In this document: piece by piece, positions 19,389 to 26,977 of the stretch
Position numbering within the stretch: the first letter of the stretch is position 1
How the letters are laid out: the number at the start of each line of letters is the position of its first letter
NCBI RefSeq assembly: GCF_016583835.1
Contig: NZ_NRRW01000031.1
Coordinates: 1-42,959, forward strand
Origin: Thiococcus pfennigii
GTDB lineage: Bacteria > Pseudomonadota > Gammaproteobacteria > Chromatiales > Chromatiaceae
Direction of reading: 5' to 3'
DNA: 42,959 bases
Program-made: the position numbers and the translations under genes
Notes under the pieces: model-generated
The model's database searches: none
Seen by the model: the letters and a program-made list of their open reading frames with translations, nothing else
What the model was told of the DNA's origin: nothing

Positions 19389-20476
19389 GGGCGCGCCCTC
19401 CACGGGTAGGGGAAGATCAGACTGATCTGGTAGGCGCCCTCGCTGCGCGTCTCGATCACCTGGGCGGCGCCGGGAAACAGGCTGCTCAGCCGTTGCCGGA
19501 TGTTGCGCAGGGCCATGCGGTTGCCGCTCGTGTGGCGGCCCGCCTCGCCCTCGGCCGGCAAGGTGTTGCGGATCGTCAGCCGGACCTGGCCGTTGCGGTA
19601 GTGTCCGGCGATACGGATCAGCCCGGGTCGGCGCGCGGGCTCGATGCCGTGGTAGATCGCATTCTCGACGAGCGGCTGGAGGATCAGCGGCGGCAGTGGC
19701 GCGCTACCGGGCAGGCCCTCGATGTCCCACTGGACATTGAGGCGCTCGCCGAGGCGCTGGCGCTCGATGTTGAGGAAGCGGTGCGCGAGTTCCAGCTCGT
19801 CGGCCAGGGTCGAGGCCTGGTCCTCATCGGCCAGGCTGGCGCGGAAGAGGTCGGCGAGGTCCTCGACCATCTCCTCGGCCAGGCGCGGATCGGTGCGGGT
19901 CAGGTGGGCGATGGTGTTCATGCTGTTGAACAGGAAGTGGGGCCGGATGCGGGCCTGGAGCTTCTGGAAGCGGGCCTCGGCCTCGGCTTCGATCTGGCGG
20001 CGCCAGAGGGCGTGCAGGGTCAGGTAGCGGATCAGCAACGCCGCGCCGATGGCGCTGATACCGAGCGTGCGCACGAGGAGGTCGCCGGTGCCGCCGGGCG
20101 GGAACAGCTCGGTCCGCAGCGGCGGCGGGACCAGGGCCGCGGCCGCGAGACCGGTCAGCGCCGCGACCCCCTGGATCGACAGCCAGGCGAGGAGCGCGGC
20201 GTCGCGGTCGCCGCGGCGCGCCAGCCACGGACGGGCCAGGCATAGGAGCGCGGCGCTCGCGAGCGTGATGGTCTGGGTGTAGAGGGAGAGGGGACCGAGC
20301 TGCTCCCAGAACCGGGCGAGCGGGCCGCCGGAGGCCAGGGCCAGCACGATAGCCAGCAGTTCGGCGGTCAGGACGACGCCGAGGACCATCGGCAGGCGGC
20401 AGAAGTCGGGGATCAGGCCGTGGCGTGGCGGTGATCTGGGTAGGGAATCCGACGGCATGGCGTCCTGTGGTCCCAT
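19385..20476 (-). CDS. algZ: LytS/AlgZ-type sensor histidine kinase
   Basis: A 363-residue inner-membrane kinase. About four to five spans lie in residues 30-160, with no obvious periplasmic sensor domain. A His_kinase domain follows with phospho-acceptor His near 180 in RIRPHFLFNSMNTIAHL. The ATP lid has LILQPLVENAIYHGIEP. The ATG at 20476 is preferred over a GTG directly before it. It is partner of the downstream regulator gene (4-bp overlap) and divergent from argH with only 43 bp between them, as in Pseudomonas, where the order is argH, algZ, algR. Confidence 0.92.
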   Translation of the reverse strand: MGPQDAMPSDSLPRSPPRHGLIPDFCRLPMVLGVVLTAELLAIVLALASGGPLARFWEQLGPLSLYTQTITLASAALLCLARPWLARRGDRDAALLAWLSIQGVAALTGLAAAALVPPPLRTELFPPGGTGDLLVRTLGISAIGAALLIRYLTLHALWRRQIEAEAEARFQKLQARIRPHFLFNSMNTIAHLTRTDPRLAEEMVEDLADLFRASLADEDQASTLADELELAHRFLNIERQRLGERLNVQWDIEGLPGSAPLPPLILQPLVENAIYHGIEPARRPGLIRIAGHYRNGQVRLTIRNTLPAEGEAGRHTSGNRMALRNIRQRLSSLFPGAAQVIETRSEGAYQISLIFPYPWRARP

Positions 20477-20482
20477 CACACG

Positions 20483-20502
20483 GGTAAAATAGTCAATTTA
20501 CC
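20483..20502. promoter_or_regulatory. GGTAAA-N8-TTTACC dyad between algZ and argH
   Basis: A 6-bp perfect inverted repeat sits in the middle of the 43-bp divergent gap. It overlaps TAAAAT (20485-20490), a plausible -10 for argH. A protein bound here could affect both genes. Confidence 0.4.
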
Positions 20503-20519
20503 ACCAGGCTGAGCCATCC

Positions 20520-21926
20520 ATGAACGACCAGAATCCACTCGTCAAGCCTTGGGCCGGTCGCTTCGACGCGCCGACCGATGCCTTCGTCGAGGCCTTCACC
20601 GCGTCGGTCGGCTTCGACCGGCGGCTCTACCGCCACGACATCGCCGGGTCCATCGCCCATGCGACCATGCTCGCCCAGCGCGGCGTCCTCAGCGACGCCG
20701 AGCGCGCCGCGATCGTCGCCGGCCTGGGGGCGATCCGCGCCCGCATCGAGGCCGGCGACTTCGCCTGGTCGGTGCCGCTGGAGGACGTCCACATGAATGT
20801 CGAGGCGGCCCTGACCGCGGCGATCGGCGACGCCGGCAAGAAATTGCACACGGGGCGTTCACGAAACGACCAGGTCGCGACCGACATCCGCCTCTGGCTG
20901 CGCGAGGAGATCGACGCCATCGCCGCCGAGCTCGGGCGCCTCCAGGAGGCCCTGCTCGCGCTCGCCGAGCGCGAGGCCGAGACCATCCTGCCCGGCTTCA
21001 CGCACCTGCAGGTCGCCCAGCCGATCACCTTCGGTCACCACATGATGGCCTGGCTGGCGATGCTCGAGCGCGATGCCGAGCGGCTCGCCGACTGCCGGCG
21101 GCGCCTCAATGTCATGCCGCTCGGGGCGGCGGCCCTGGCCGGCACCACCTACCCGATCGACCGCGAGCAGACGGCCCGCCTGCTCGGTTTCGACCGCCCG
21201 GCCGAGAACTCGCTCGACGCCGTCGCCGACCGCGACTTCGCGATCGAATTCACGGCGGCCGCGGCGATCCTGATGATGCACCTGTCGCGCTTCTCCGAGG
21301 AGCTGATCCTTTGGTCCTCGGCCCAATTCGGCTTCATCGAGCTCTCCGATGGCTTCTGCACCGGCTCTTCGATCATGCCGCAGAAGAAGAACCCGGACGT
21401 GCCGGAGTTGGTGCGTGGCAAGAGCGGGCGGATCTTCGGCCACCTGATGGCGCTGCTGACCCTGATGAAGGGTCAGCCGCTCGCCTACAACAAGGACAAC
21501 CAGGAGGACAAGGAGCCGCTCTTCGACACGGTCGACAACGTCCGGGGGTCGTTGAAGGTCTTCGCCGATATGATGGGGGCCGTGACCTGCGATCGTGACC
21601 GGATGCGCGCCGCGGCCCGCCAGGGCTTCGCGACGGCGACCGATCTCGCCGACTACCTGGTGCGCAAGGGGGTCGCCTTCCGCGACGCCCACGAGATCGT
21701 CGGGCGGGCGGTCGCCCATGGGATCCGCGAGGGGCGGGATCTGGCCGAGATGGGCCTGGAGGAGTTGCGGGGGTTCTCCGGCGCGATCGACGACGACGTC
21801 TTCGCGATCCTCTCGCTGGAGGGCTCGGTGGCGGCCCGCGACCACATCGGCGGCACGGCCCCGGCCCAGGTCCGCGCGGCCATTGCCCGCGCCCGCCAGC
21901 GGCTCGCCGAGCGGGCGCGGGGCTGA
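20520..21926 (+). CDS. argH: Argininosuccinate lyase
   Basis: Splits argininosuccinate into arginine and fumarate, the last step of arginine synthesis. It has 468 residues of the fumarase/aspartase superfamily. [20 protein letters not shown] opens the protein; [12 protein letters not shown] and the [14 protein letters not shown] loop follow. [16 protein letters not shown] carries the catalytic His, and the signature [12 protein letters not shown] lies near residue 280. The ATG at 20520 gives the normal N-terminus. Confidence 0.97.
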   Translation: MNDQNPLVKPWAGRFDAPTDAFVEAFTASVGFDRRLYRHDIAGSIAHATMLAQRGVLSDAERAAIVAGLGAIRARIEAGDFAWSVPLEDVHMNVEAALTAAIGDAGKKLHTGRSRNDQVATDIRLWLREEIDAIAAELGRLQEALLALAEREAETILPGFTHLQVAQPITFGHHMMAWLAMLERDAERLADCRRRLNVMPLGAAALAGTTYPIDREQTARLLGFDRPAENSLDAVADRDFAIEFTAAAAILMMHLSRFSEELILWSSAQFGFIELSDGFCTGSSIMPQKKNPDVPELVRGKSGRIFGHLMALLTLMKGQPLAYNKDNQEDKEPLFDTVDNVRGSLKVFADMMGAVTCDRDRMRAAARQGFATATDLADYLVRKGVAFRDAHEIVGRAVAHGIREGRDLAEMGLEELRGFSGAIDDDVFAILSLEGSVAARDHIGGTAPAQVRAAIARARQRLAERARG

Positions 21927-21966
21927 GCGCCGGTCAGGGCGCGCACCGCCTACGCTGACGGCGTCG

Positions 21967-21985
21967 CGCCCCGGCGCGCGGGGCG
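21967..21985. terminator. Hairpin between convergent argH and the OsmC-like gene
   Basis: CGCCCC and GGGGCG form a 6-bp stem (loop GGCGCGC) in the 65-bp gap between two converging genes. No T-run is present on either side, so it is only a possible two-way terminator. Confidence 0.3.
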
Positions 21986-21991
21986 TGGCGA

Positions 21992-22408
21992 CTAGCCTGT
22001 GGTCTTGTCGGTGACCCGGATCGCCAGGCCCTCGCCCATCCGGGCGATGGTCTCGTGGATGGTGCAGGCCTCGGCCGCCCGCTTCAGGGCCGCCATGCGC
22101 TCGCCGACCTCGGCGTTCGGCAGGTGGATGTCGACGACGAAGTCCTTCAGGTGGGCCGGCTTCTCGCCCTTCTCGAACGACAGCTCGATCGTCATCCCGC
22201 TGCTGTCGAGGCCCGCGCGGTTGCAGTACTGGACGACGAAGGCGGCGACGCACGAGGAGATCGAGGCGACGAAATAGTCCGGCGGCGTCGGGTGGCGGCC
22301 CTTGCCACCCCACTCGGGGGTCGGCATCACATCGTTCAAGATGCGGTGCTGGCCGACCTCGGTCTCGAAGACCATGTCTCCGGTGTGGTGGGTCTTGATC
22401 GTTGGCAT
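21992..22408 (-). CDS. OsmC/Ohr-family protein (YhfA-like)
   Basis: A 138-residue protein of the OsmC fold, whose studied members reduce organic hydroperoxides with two cysteines. PDYFVASISSCVAAFVVQYC carries the first cysteine and EACTIHETIARMG the second. The glycine-rich strand PEWGGKGRHPTPPD is typical of the YhfA-like group rather than classical OsmC or Ohr. AGGAG lies 11 bases before the ATG at 22408. It is divergent from the coiled-coil gene across 213 bp, where I see no clear feature. Confidence 0.88.
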   Translation of the reverse strand: MPTIKTHHTGDMVFETEVGQHRILNDVMPTPEWGGKGRHPTPPDYFVASISSCVAAFVVQYCNRAGLDSSGMTIELSFEKGEKPAHLKDFVVDIHLPNAEVGERMAALKRAAEACTIHETIARMGEGLAIRVTDKTTG

Positions 22409-22621
22409 GGACGGTTTCACTCCTGACTGAGTTATTTGGCATCGAGGTGCGAAATGATACCGTGAACGGCGCGGCGCGGTCGTTGCGGTATCTTCAGCGG
22501 CCGGTGACGCCACGGCCGTGGCCGATTCCTCGCCGTGATCAGGTCGATCGGGTCGGGGTGGCACTCGTCGGGTCTGCGCCACGCGCTTGCTGCGGCTCCG
22601 CTGCGATGGCAGAGTAATTCC

Positions 22622-23200
22622 ATGAGCTCGAGTGTCGCCCTCTACGAAGCCCTGACCAGCGCCCCGGACGAGCGCGCCCGCGCGCGCGTGATCGCCGAGG
22701 CGTTCGAGCGCCTGGAAGAACGCTATCCGCACCTGCCGGACCTGGCCACCCAGGGCCACGTCCGCGAGAGCGAGTTGCGCTTGCAGAAGGAGATCGAGCG
22801 GGTCCGCGCCGAGCTGAAGCTCGACATCGAAGAGGTCCGTGCCGAGATCGAGCGGGTCCGCGCCGAGCTCAAGCAGGACATTGAGCAACTCCGCGCCGAG
22901 CTCAAGCAGGACATTGAGCAACTCCGCGCCGAGCTCAAGCAGGACATTGAGCAACTCCGCGCTGAGCTCAAGCAGGACATCGAGCAACTCCGCGCTGAGC
23001 TCAAGCAGGACATTGAGCGCGTCCGCGCCGATGTCGAGCAGGTTCGCGCTGCCTCGCGCGAGAGCGAGCTGCGGCTGCTCAAGGAAATCGAGCAGGTGCG
23101 CGGCGAAGTGGCGCGCACCAAGGTCGACCTTCTCAAGTGGATCGTCCCCCTGATGTTCGCCCAGGTCGCCGCGATTGCCGCGCTGGTGAAACTGCTCTGA
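22622..23200 (+). CDS. Coiled-coil protein with 11-residue repeats and a C-terminal membrane anchor
   Basis: 192 residues. A short helical head (1-45) is followed by a long coiled coil (about 48-165) built of hendecads RAELKQDIEQL, four almost perfect and several diverged. One C-terminal span follows (LLKWIVPLMFAQVAAIAALVKLL, about 170-192). The head-coil-anchor layout and the final ALVKLL resemble DUF1640-type proteins, common in purple sulfur bacteria and related to eukaryotic MCU regulators; the function in bacteria is unknown. Five 33-bp DNA units (22859-23023) are nearly identical, so copy number may vary between strains. The ribosome site is weak. Confidence 0.85.
   Translation: MSSSVALYEALTSAPDERARARVIAEAFERLEERYPHLPDLATQGHVRESELRLQKEIERVRAELKLDIEEVRAEIERVRAELKQDIEQLRAELKQDIEQLRAELKQDIEQLRAELKQDIEQLRAELKQDIERVRADVEQVRAASRESELRLLKEIEQVRGEVARTKVDLLKWIVPLMFAQVAAIAALVKLL
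22859..23023 (+). repeat. Tandem array of five 33-bp units inside the coiled-coil gene
   Basis: Units start at 22859, 22892, 22925, 22958 and 22991. They begin CGCGCCGAGCTCAAGCAGGA and differ at only a few positions (C/T in GCC or GCT, ATT or ATC, and the final codons of unit five). Synonymous sites are also conserved, which points to recent duplication or gene conversion. Confidence 0.92.
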
Positions 23201-23248
23201 GCCGCCAACTCGGCGTTCCACCCAAGGCCCAGGGCCGGGCGGCGGCCG

Positions 23249-23443
23249 CCGTAACCCGACAGCGGCCTCGGTCGGTACCGCGTCGCCGGCCGTCGGGTTA
23301 CGCCCCCGAGGGGCTAACCCGACCTACGGCCCCGGCGATACCGGCGCGCCCCGTGGTCGGGTCAGGTGCGCCGGCACGGCGGTCGCCGAGAAGGGGAACT
23401 GGCCAGCGCGCGCCGTAACCCGACAGCGGCCTCCGCTGGCGTC
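23249..23443. repeat. GTCGGGTTA-type intergenic repeat, copy D (extended)
   Basis: Contains CCGTAACCCGACAGCGGCCTC twice (near 23249 and 23413). Between them are the palindrome GTCGGGTTACGCCCCC/GAGGGGCTAACCCGAC with CTACGG, and the GCGCCGGCACGGCGGTCGCC module. It is a partial tandem of the element at 11567-11710. The rest of the 440-bp gap before the DUF3422 gene shows nothing recognisable. Confidence 0.75.
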
Positions 23444-23640
23444 GCCTACTCGATCGCCCCGGGAGGCGGGATTCCCCAGCGCCCCCAGGCGAGGACCGAC
23501 AGGGGGGCGTTCACCCTCGTCGAAGAAGGCTGCGCAGGCGCTGCCCCTCGGCTGTGAACGTCGTCTCCGGCTGGCGCTGGCGCCTGTGAGCGAATCTGGC
23601 TAATCTGAGGCGCCCTTGCAACAGACGAGCCCTCGGCCCC

Positions 23641-24942
23641 ATGACACTCCCCTTCACCGAGCACCCCCTGCGCCATCAGGTCACGGCCGAGTTGCACGCG
23701 CGCAGCTATGATCGGCTGAGGGCGCCGGCGCGGATCTCCTACATCGCCTCGGTCTGTGGTGAGCGGGGCTCGGGGCGCAACGTGCGCCACCTGTTGCGAC
23801 TGCTCGAGCACTATGGCGTGCCGCCGCCGCCGGAGGTCGGGCAGCACTATGCCGCCGATCTCGGGGCGATCCGGCTGCGCTGGGAGCGTCACACCGAGTT
23901 CGTCACCTATACCTTCTGCAAGCAGGGGCCCTTCGCCGACCCGTTCGCCGAGCCGGTGCTCGCCGAGCTGCCGCAGGACTGGCTGCGCGACCTGCCCGGG
24001 GAGGTCATCGCCGCGACCTCGCTGGCGTTGGAGGGGCGGGATGCGCCCGAGCGTAGCGCCGAGGGGCTCACGGCGCTCTTCGCCGGCAATCCGGTCGTCG
24101 GTGCCCAGGTCGTCGGCGGCGCGGGCCGCGCCTGGTCGGACCTGCGCGTGCACGCCGACGGTTGCTCGCGGATCCTGCTGCGCGACGAGGGCCTGTCGGA
24201 TGGCCAGGCCGGGCGGCTCGCCCGGCGGATCCTCGAGGTCAACGCCTATCGGGCGATGGCCTTCCTCGGCCTGCCGTTGGCGCGGGAGGTGAACGGCACG
24301 CTGAGCGATGCCGACCGGCGCCTGGTCGCGGTGGCCGCCCGCATCGCCGATCGGGAGCGCTCGGGCGACCCGCATTCGGAGGCCGATCTGCTCGCCGAAC
24401 TCTCGACGCTGGCCGCCGAGATCGAGGCCGTGACGGCCCGCTCGGCCTATCGCTTCGAGGCCGTGCGGGCCTACTATCGGATCGTCGAGCAGCGCCTCGA
24501 ACAGCTGCGCCAGGGGCGGATCGAGGGCCTACAGACCTTCACCGAGTTCCTCGAGGCGCGGCTCGCCCCGGCGGTCGCCACCTGCAATTCGACGCGCGCC
24601 CGCCAGCAGGATCTCGCCGAGCGCGCGGCGCGCCTCACCAGCCTGCTGCGTGCCCGCGTCGAGGTAGCCCTCCAGGACCAGAACCGCCGGCTGCTCGAAT
24701 CGATGAACCGCCGCGCGAAGATCCAGCTGCGCCTCCAGGAGACGGTCGAGGGGTTGTCAGTGATCGCGATCAGCTATTACGGCGTGGGCCTGATCGGCTA
24801 TGTGCTGAAGGCCCTGGAGGCCAAGGGGTTGCCGGTCGATGCGAGCATCGACCTGGGGCTCGCGGTACCGGTCGTCGTCGGCCTCGCCTGGCTCGGGCTC
24901 AGGCTCATGAAGCGGCGCTTGCTGCAGGAACACGGCGACTAG
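23641..24942 (+). CDS. DUF3422 family membrane protein
   Basis: 433 residues. The start FTEHPLRHQVTAELHARSYDRL is the family signature. A soluble N-terminal part of about 200 residues contains ADLGAIRLRWERHTEFVTYTF. A helical middle follows (about 230-370, rich in Arg, Glu and Leu, likely coiled coil). Two C-terminal spans lie at about 378-395 and 402-422, then a basic tail. Family members are uncharacterised inner-membrane proteins. The architecture (soluble domain, coil, paired spans near the end) recalls CorA-type transporters, but I see no GMN motif. The start is at 23641; the ribosome site is unclear. Confidence 0.9.
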   Translation: MTLPFTEHPLRHQVTAELHARSYDRLRAPARISYIASVCGERGSGRNVRHLLRLLEHYGVPPPPEVGQHYAADLGAIRLRWERHTEFVTYTFCKQGPFADPFAEPVLAELPQDWLRDLPGEVIAATSLALEGRDAPERSAEGLTALFAGNPVVGAQVVGGAGRAWSDLRVHADGCSRILLRDEGLSDGQAGRLARRILEVNAYRAMAFLGLPLAREVNGTLSDADRRLVAVAARIADRERSGDPHSEADLLAELSTLAAEIEAVTARSAYRFEAVRAYYRIVEQRLEQLRQGRIEGLQTFTEFLEARLAPAVATCNSTRARQQDLAERAARLTSLLRARVEVALQDQNRRLLESMNRRAKIQLRLQETVEGLSVIAISYYGVGLIGYVLKALEAKGLPVDASIDLGLAVPVVVGLAWLGLRLMKRRLLQEHGD

Positions 24943-25003
24943 CGCAAGACCGCGCAATTCCCGAGACCGCGCGTCGCTGCCTGCAATCCCCGCGTGGCGC
25001 GTG

Positions 25004-25025
25004 GTAGGAGCCCGCTTGCGGGCGA
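25004..25025. repeat. REP-like palindrome (CCCGCTTGCGGG core)
   Basis: GTAGGAGCCCGCTTGCGGG followed by CGA. The same sequence occurs inverted at 46-67 and, with small changes, inverted at 25213-25234. Similar GTAGGAGC-type REP sequences are known in Pseudomonas and relatives. The gap before it (24943-25003) shows nothing. Confidence 0.8.
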
Positions 25026-25032
25026 TCTGAGT

Positions 25033-25190
25033 GACGATTCAAGGACAGCCGGTCCATCTTCTGGGAACTACGAAACACGCGAAAGGGCCGAACTGACACA
25101 CAAGAATCTGCCGTTTTTTCGCGACCTTCGTGTATTTCGTAGTTTCTTGTCGTCTTCGCGCTTGTGTCGTTCGTTTCTGAACCCTTCCTT
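25033..25190. repeat. Near-palindromic ACGAAACACGCG element, full copy
   Basis: About 158 bases whose two halves are inverted copies. The left arm has GATTCAAGGACAGCCGG, ATCTTCTGGGAACTACGAAA and CACGCGAAA. The right arm, reversed, has TTCAGAAACGA, GACAAGAAACTACGAAA and TACACGAAGGTCGCGAAAA. It lies between inverted REP-like palindromes. Open frames across it are artefacts. The size and structure resemble a MITE-like non-coding element; no transposase is in the window. Confidence 0.8.
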
Positions 25191-25305
25191 GGCCGCCACG
25201 AGCGCGTCGTCGTCGCCCGCAAGCGGGCCCCTATCGGCGTTCGCATCATAGGGCGAGTCATAGGGCGACATGAAAGCGGCCTCGGTATTTCTGGAGCGAG
25301 GCACT
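25168..25305. repeat. Second copy of the block found at 1-126
   Basis: Aligns with 1-126 in the same orientation, with small changes and one extra 12-base unit (TCATAGGGCGAG/TCATAGGGCGAC in tandem). It includes the inverted REP-like palindrome (25213-25234) and the block ending GGAGCGAGGCACT. The match stops exactly where malate synthase begins in the first copy. Confidence 0.85.
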
Positions 25306-25317
25306 CGCATCGGCGGC

Positions 25318-25356
25318 CGGCCCAGTACAACGGCCCAGTACAACGGCCCAGTACAT
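25318..25356. repeat. Three tandem 13-bp units CGGCCCAGTACAA
   Basis: Units at 25318, 25331 and 25344; the last ends in T. They directly follow the composite repeat. Confidence 0.9.
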
Positions 25357-25396
25357 CGATCCGGCGCGTGGGCGCCAGGGCAAGGGCTTGGTCGGG

Positions 25397-25597
25397 TCAG
25401 GCCGGTGGCGTCGCCGGTCGGTAGAGGGCCGTGGCATTGTCGTGCAGGACCCGGCGCAGCCCGGCCGGATCGCCGACGGCCGCGGCGAGGCGCGCGAGGA
25501 TCGGCGGCGGGGGGCGCTCGGTCGCGTCGGCGCCACTCGCTGCCGCCTCGCGTCCCATTGTGGGCGCCCTTTCGTCGGCTGCGGCCTGTCGCATCAT
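25397..25597 (-). CDS. Small ORF resembling the C-terminus of an amidohydrolase; possible remnant
   Basis: 66 residues. The segment LRRVLHDNATALYRPA is what usually ends metal-dependent amidohydrolases (ACMSD or amidohydrolase-2 type: helix, then DNA-x-LY). The N-terminal 30 residues are Ala/Arg-rich and unlike that fold, and all catalytic parts are missing. AAGGA eight bases before the ATG at 25597 would allow translation. It may be the last exon-like remains of a gene lost when the neighbouring repeats rearranged, or a chance frame. I cannot name a function. Confidence 0.35.
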   Translation of the reverse strand: MMRQAAADERAPTMGREAAASGADATERPPPPILARLAAAVGDPAGLRRVLHDNATALYRPATPPA

Positions 25598-25741
25598 CTC
25601 GGTTATCCTTGGGGTTCGTGGGAGGCCCGCCGGCAGGCACGCACCTGGGGTGCGCGCGGCGACCCGGCGACTCGCCACGCGTCTCCCCGCCGCGCCTGCG
25701 GGCGCCGGTGGGATCGCCTTGAATCTGCCTCGTGAGCGTCC

Positions 25742-26977
25742 ATGAGCGTCCTCCCATCCGCGTTGCGCCCGTCGATCTTCGTCCTCGGCTTCCTCCTCGT
25801 CCTCGTCGGCGCCCCGGCCGCCGGCGGGCCGGCCGCGCGCGTCCTGGCGCTGCCCGAGGCGACCCTGCTGGTCGAGGTCGAAGGCCGCCCCGTCATCGCG
25901 CGCGATGCCGAACGGGCGATGATCCCGGCCTCGACGATGAAGCTCGTCACGGCCCTGGCGGCGATCGAGCGCTGGGGGCTGGACTACAGGTTCACGACCG
26001 AGCTCTATGTCGCCGACGACCAGTGGCTCTGGGTCAGCGCCTCCGGCGATCCCTTCCTCGTCTCCGAAGAGCTCGACCTCCTCGCCCGGTCGCTCGCGCG
26101 CGCCGGCGTCCAGCGACTCGCCGGGATCGGTATCGACGACCGCCTCTACGCCCCGGACCTGCACATCCCCGGGCGCTCGGGCAGCGACAATCCCTACGAT
26201 GCCCCGGTCACGGCCTTCGCGGTCAATTTCAACACCCTCCATCTGCGGGTTGCGGGCGGGGCGCTCGCGAGCGCCGAGGGGCAGACGCCGCTGACCCCGC
26301 TCGCGCGCGAGTTCGGTGCGCGGCTCGGTCCCGGCACGCACCGCATCAATCTTCAGACCCGCGAGCTGGCGCTGCGCTATGCCGGCGAGGTGCTCGCGGC
26401 GAAGCTCGCTGCGGCCGGCATCGTCGTCGGCCCCGGGCAGCGCATCGGCGCCCTGCCGCGCGGCGCCGAGCGGGTCTTGAGCCATCGCAGCAGCCGCGAC
26501 CTGCGAGCGGTGCTCGGGCCGATGCTGGAGCATTCGAGCAACTTCATCGCCAACCAGCTGTTTCTGCTGCTCGCCGGCGAGCCCGGTGGGGTGGGCCTCG
26601 ACATGGCGCAGGCCCAGCGGGCGATGACCCGCTGGCTCGAGGGGCGGTTCGGTTGGCGGGACTTCCGCGTCGAGGACGGGGCCGGCCTGTCGCGCGGCAA
26701 CCGCCTGAGCGCCCGCCAGTTGGTCGAGGTGCTCGAGGCCTTCGCGCCCTATCGGGCGCTGCTGCCGGTCCAGCCGGGGAATTCCGCGGTGCAGGCGAAG
26801 ACGGGTACACTGACCGGGGTCAGCACCTATGCGGGTTACCTGCGGCGCGACGGGGGCTGGGCGGCCTTCGCGTTGCTGATCAACCAGCCGGTCGACCCGG
26901 CACTGCGACGGCAGGTCGCCGAGGAGCTCGCGCGGACGGCCGATCTCGAAATCATCTGTGCAGGGGGGCGATGCTGA
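25742..26977 (+). CDS. dacB: D-alanyl-D-alanine carboxypeptidase/endopeptidase (PBP4 type, S13 family)
   Basis: Periplasmic enzyme trimming peptidoglycan cross-links. It has 411 residues, shorter than E. coli PBP4 (477). A signal peptide (about 1-30) ends near GAPAAGGPAA. The catalytic motifs are SxxK in PASTMKLVTALAA near residue 64, SxN in EHSSNFIANQLF near 265 and KTG in QAKTGTLTGVSTYAG near 350. The insert between motifs one and two is reduced compared with PBP4 but contains SGDPFLVSE and the DDRLY stretch. The start codon has only a weak ribosome site. The stop overlaps the next gene. Confidence 0.93.
   Translation: MSVLPSALRPSIFVLGFLLVLVGAPAAGGPAARVLALPEATLLVEVEGRPVIARDAERAMIPASTMKLVTALAAIERWGLDYRFTTELYVADDQWLWVSASGDPFLVSEELDLLARSLARAGVQRLAGIGIDDRLYAPDLHIPGRSGSDNPYDAPVTAFAVNFNTLHLRVAGGALASAEGQTPLTPLAREFGARLGPGTHRINLQTRELALRYAGEVLAAKLAAAGIVVGPGQRIGALPRGAERVLSHRSSRDLRAVLGPMLEHSSNFIANQLFLLLAGEPGGVGLDMAQAQRAMTRWLEGRFGWRDFRVEDGAGLSRGNRLSARQLVEVLEAFAPYRALLPVQPGNSAVQAKTGTLTGVSTYAGYLRRDGGWAAFALLINQPVDPALRRQVAEELARTADLEIICAGGRC

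Noticed and set aside
22859-23023. CRISPR-like or phage repeat
   Set aside because: The 33-bp units are contiguous, in frame and encode a regular coiled coil.
25068-25330. Reading frames across the repeat at 25.0-25.3 kb giving Arg/Lys-rich proteins
   Set aside because: They arise from the dispersed repeats and recur wherever these occur; no start signals or conserved domain.
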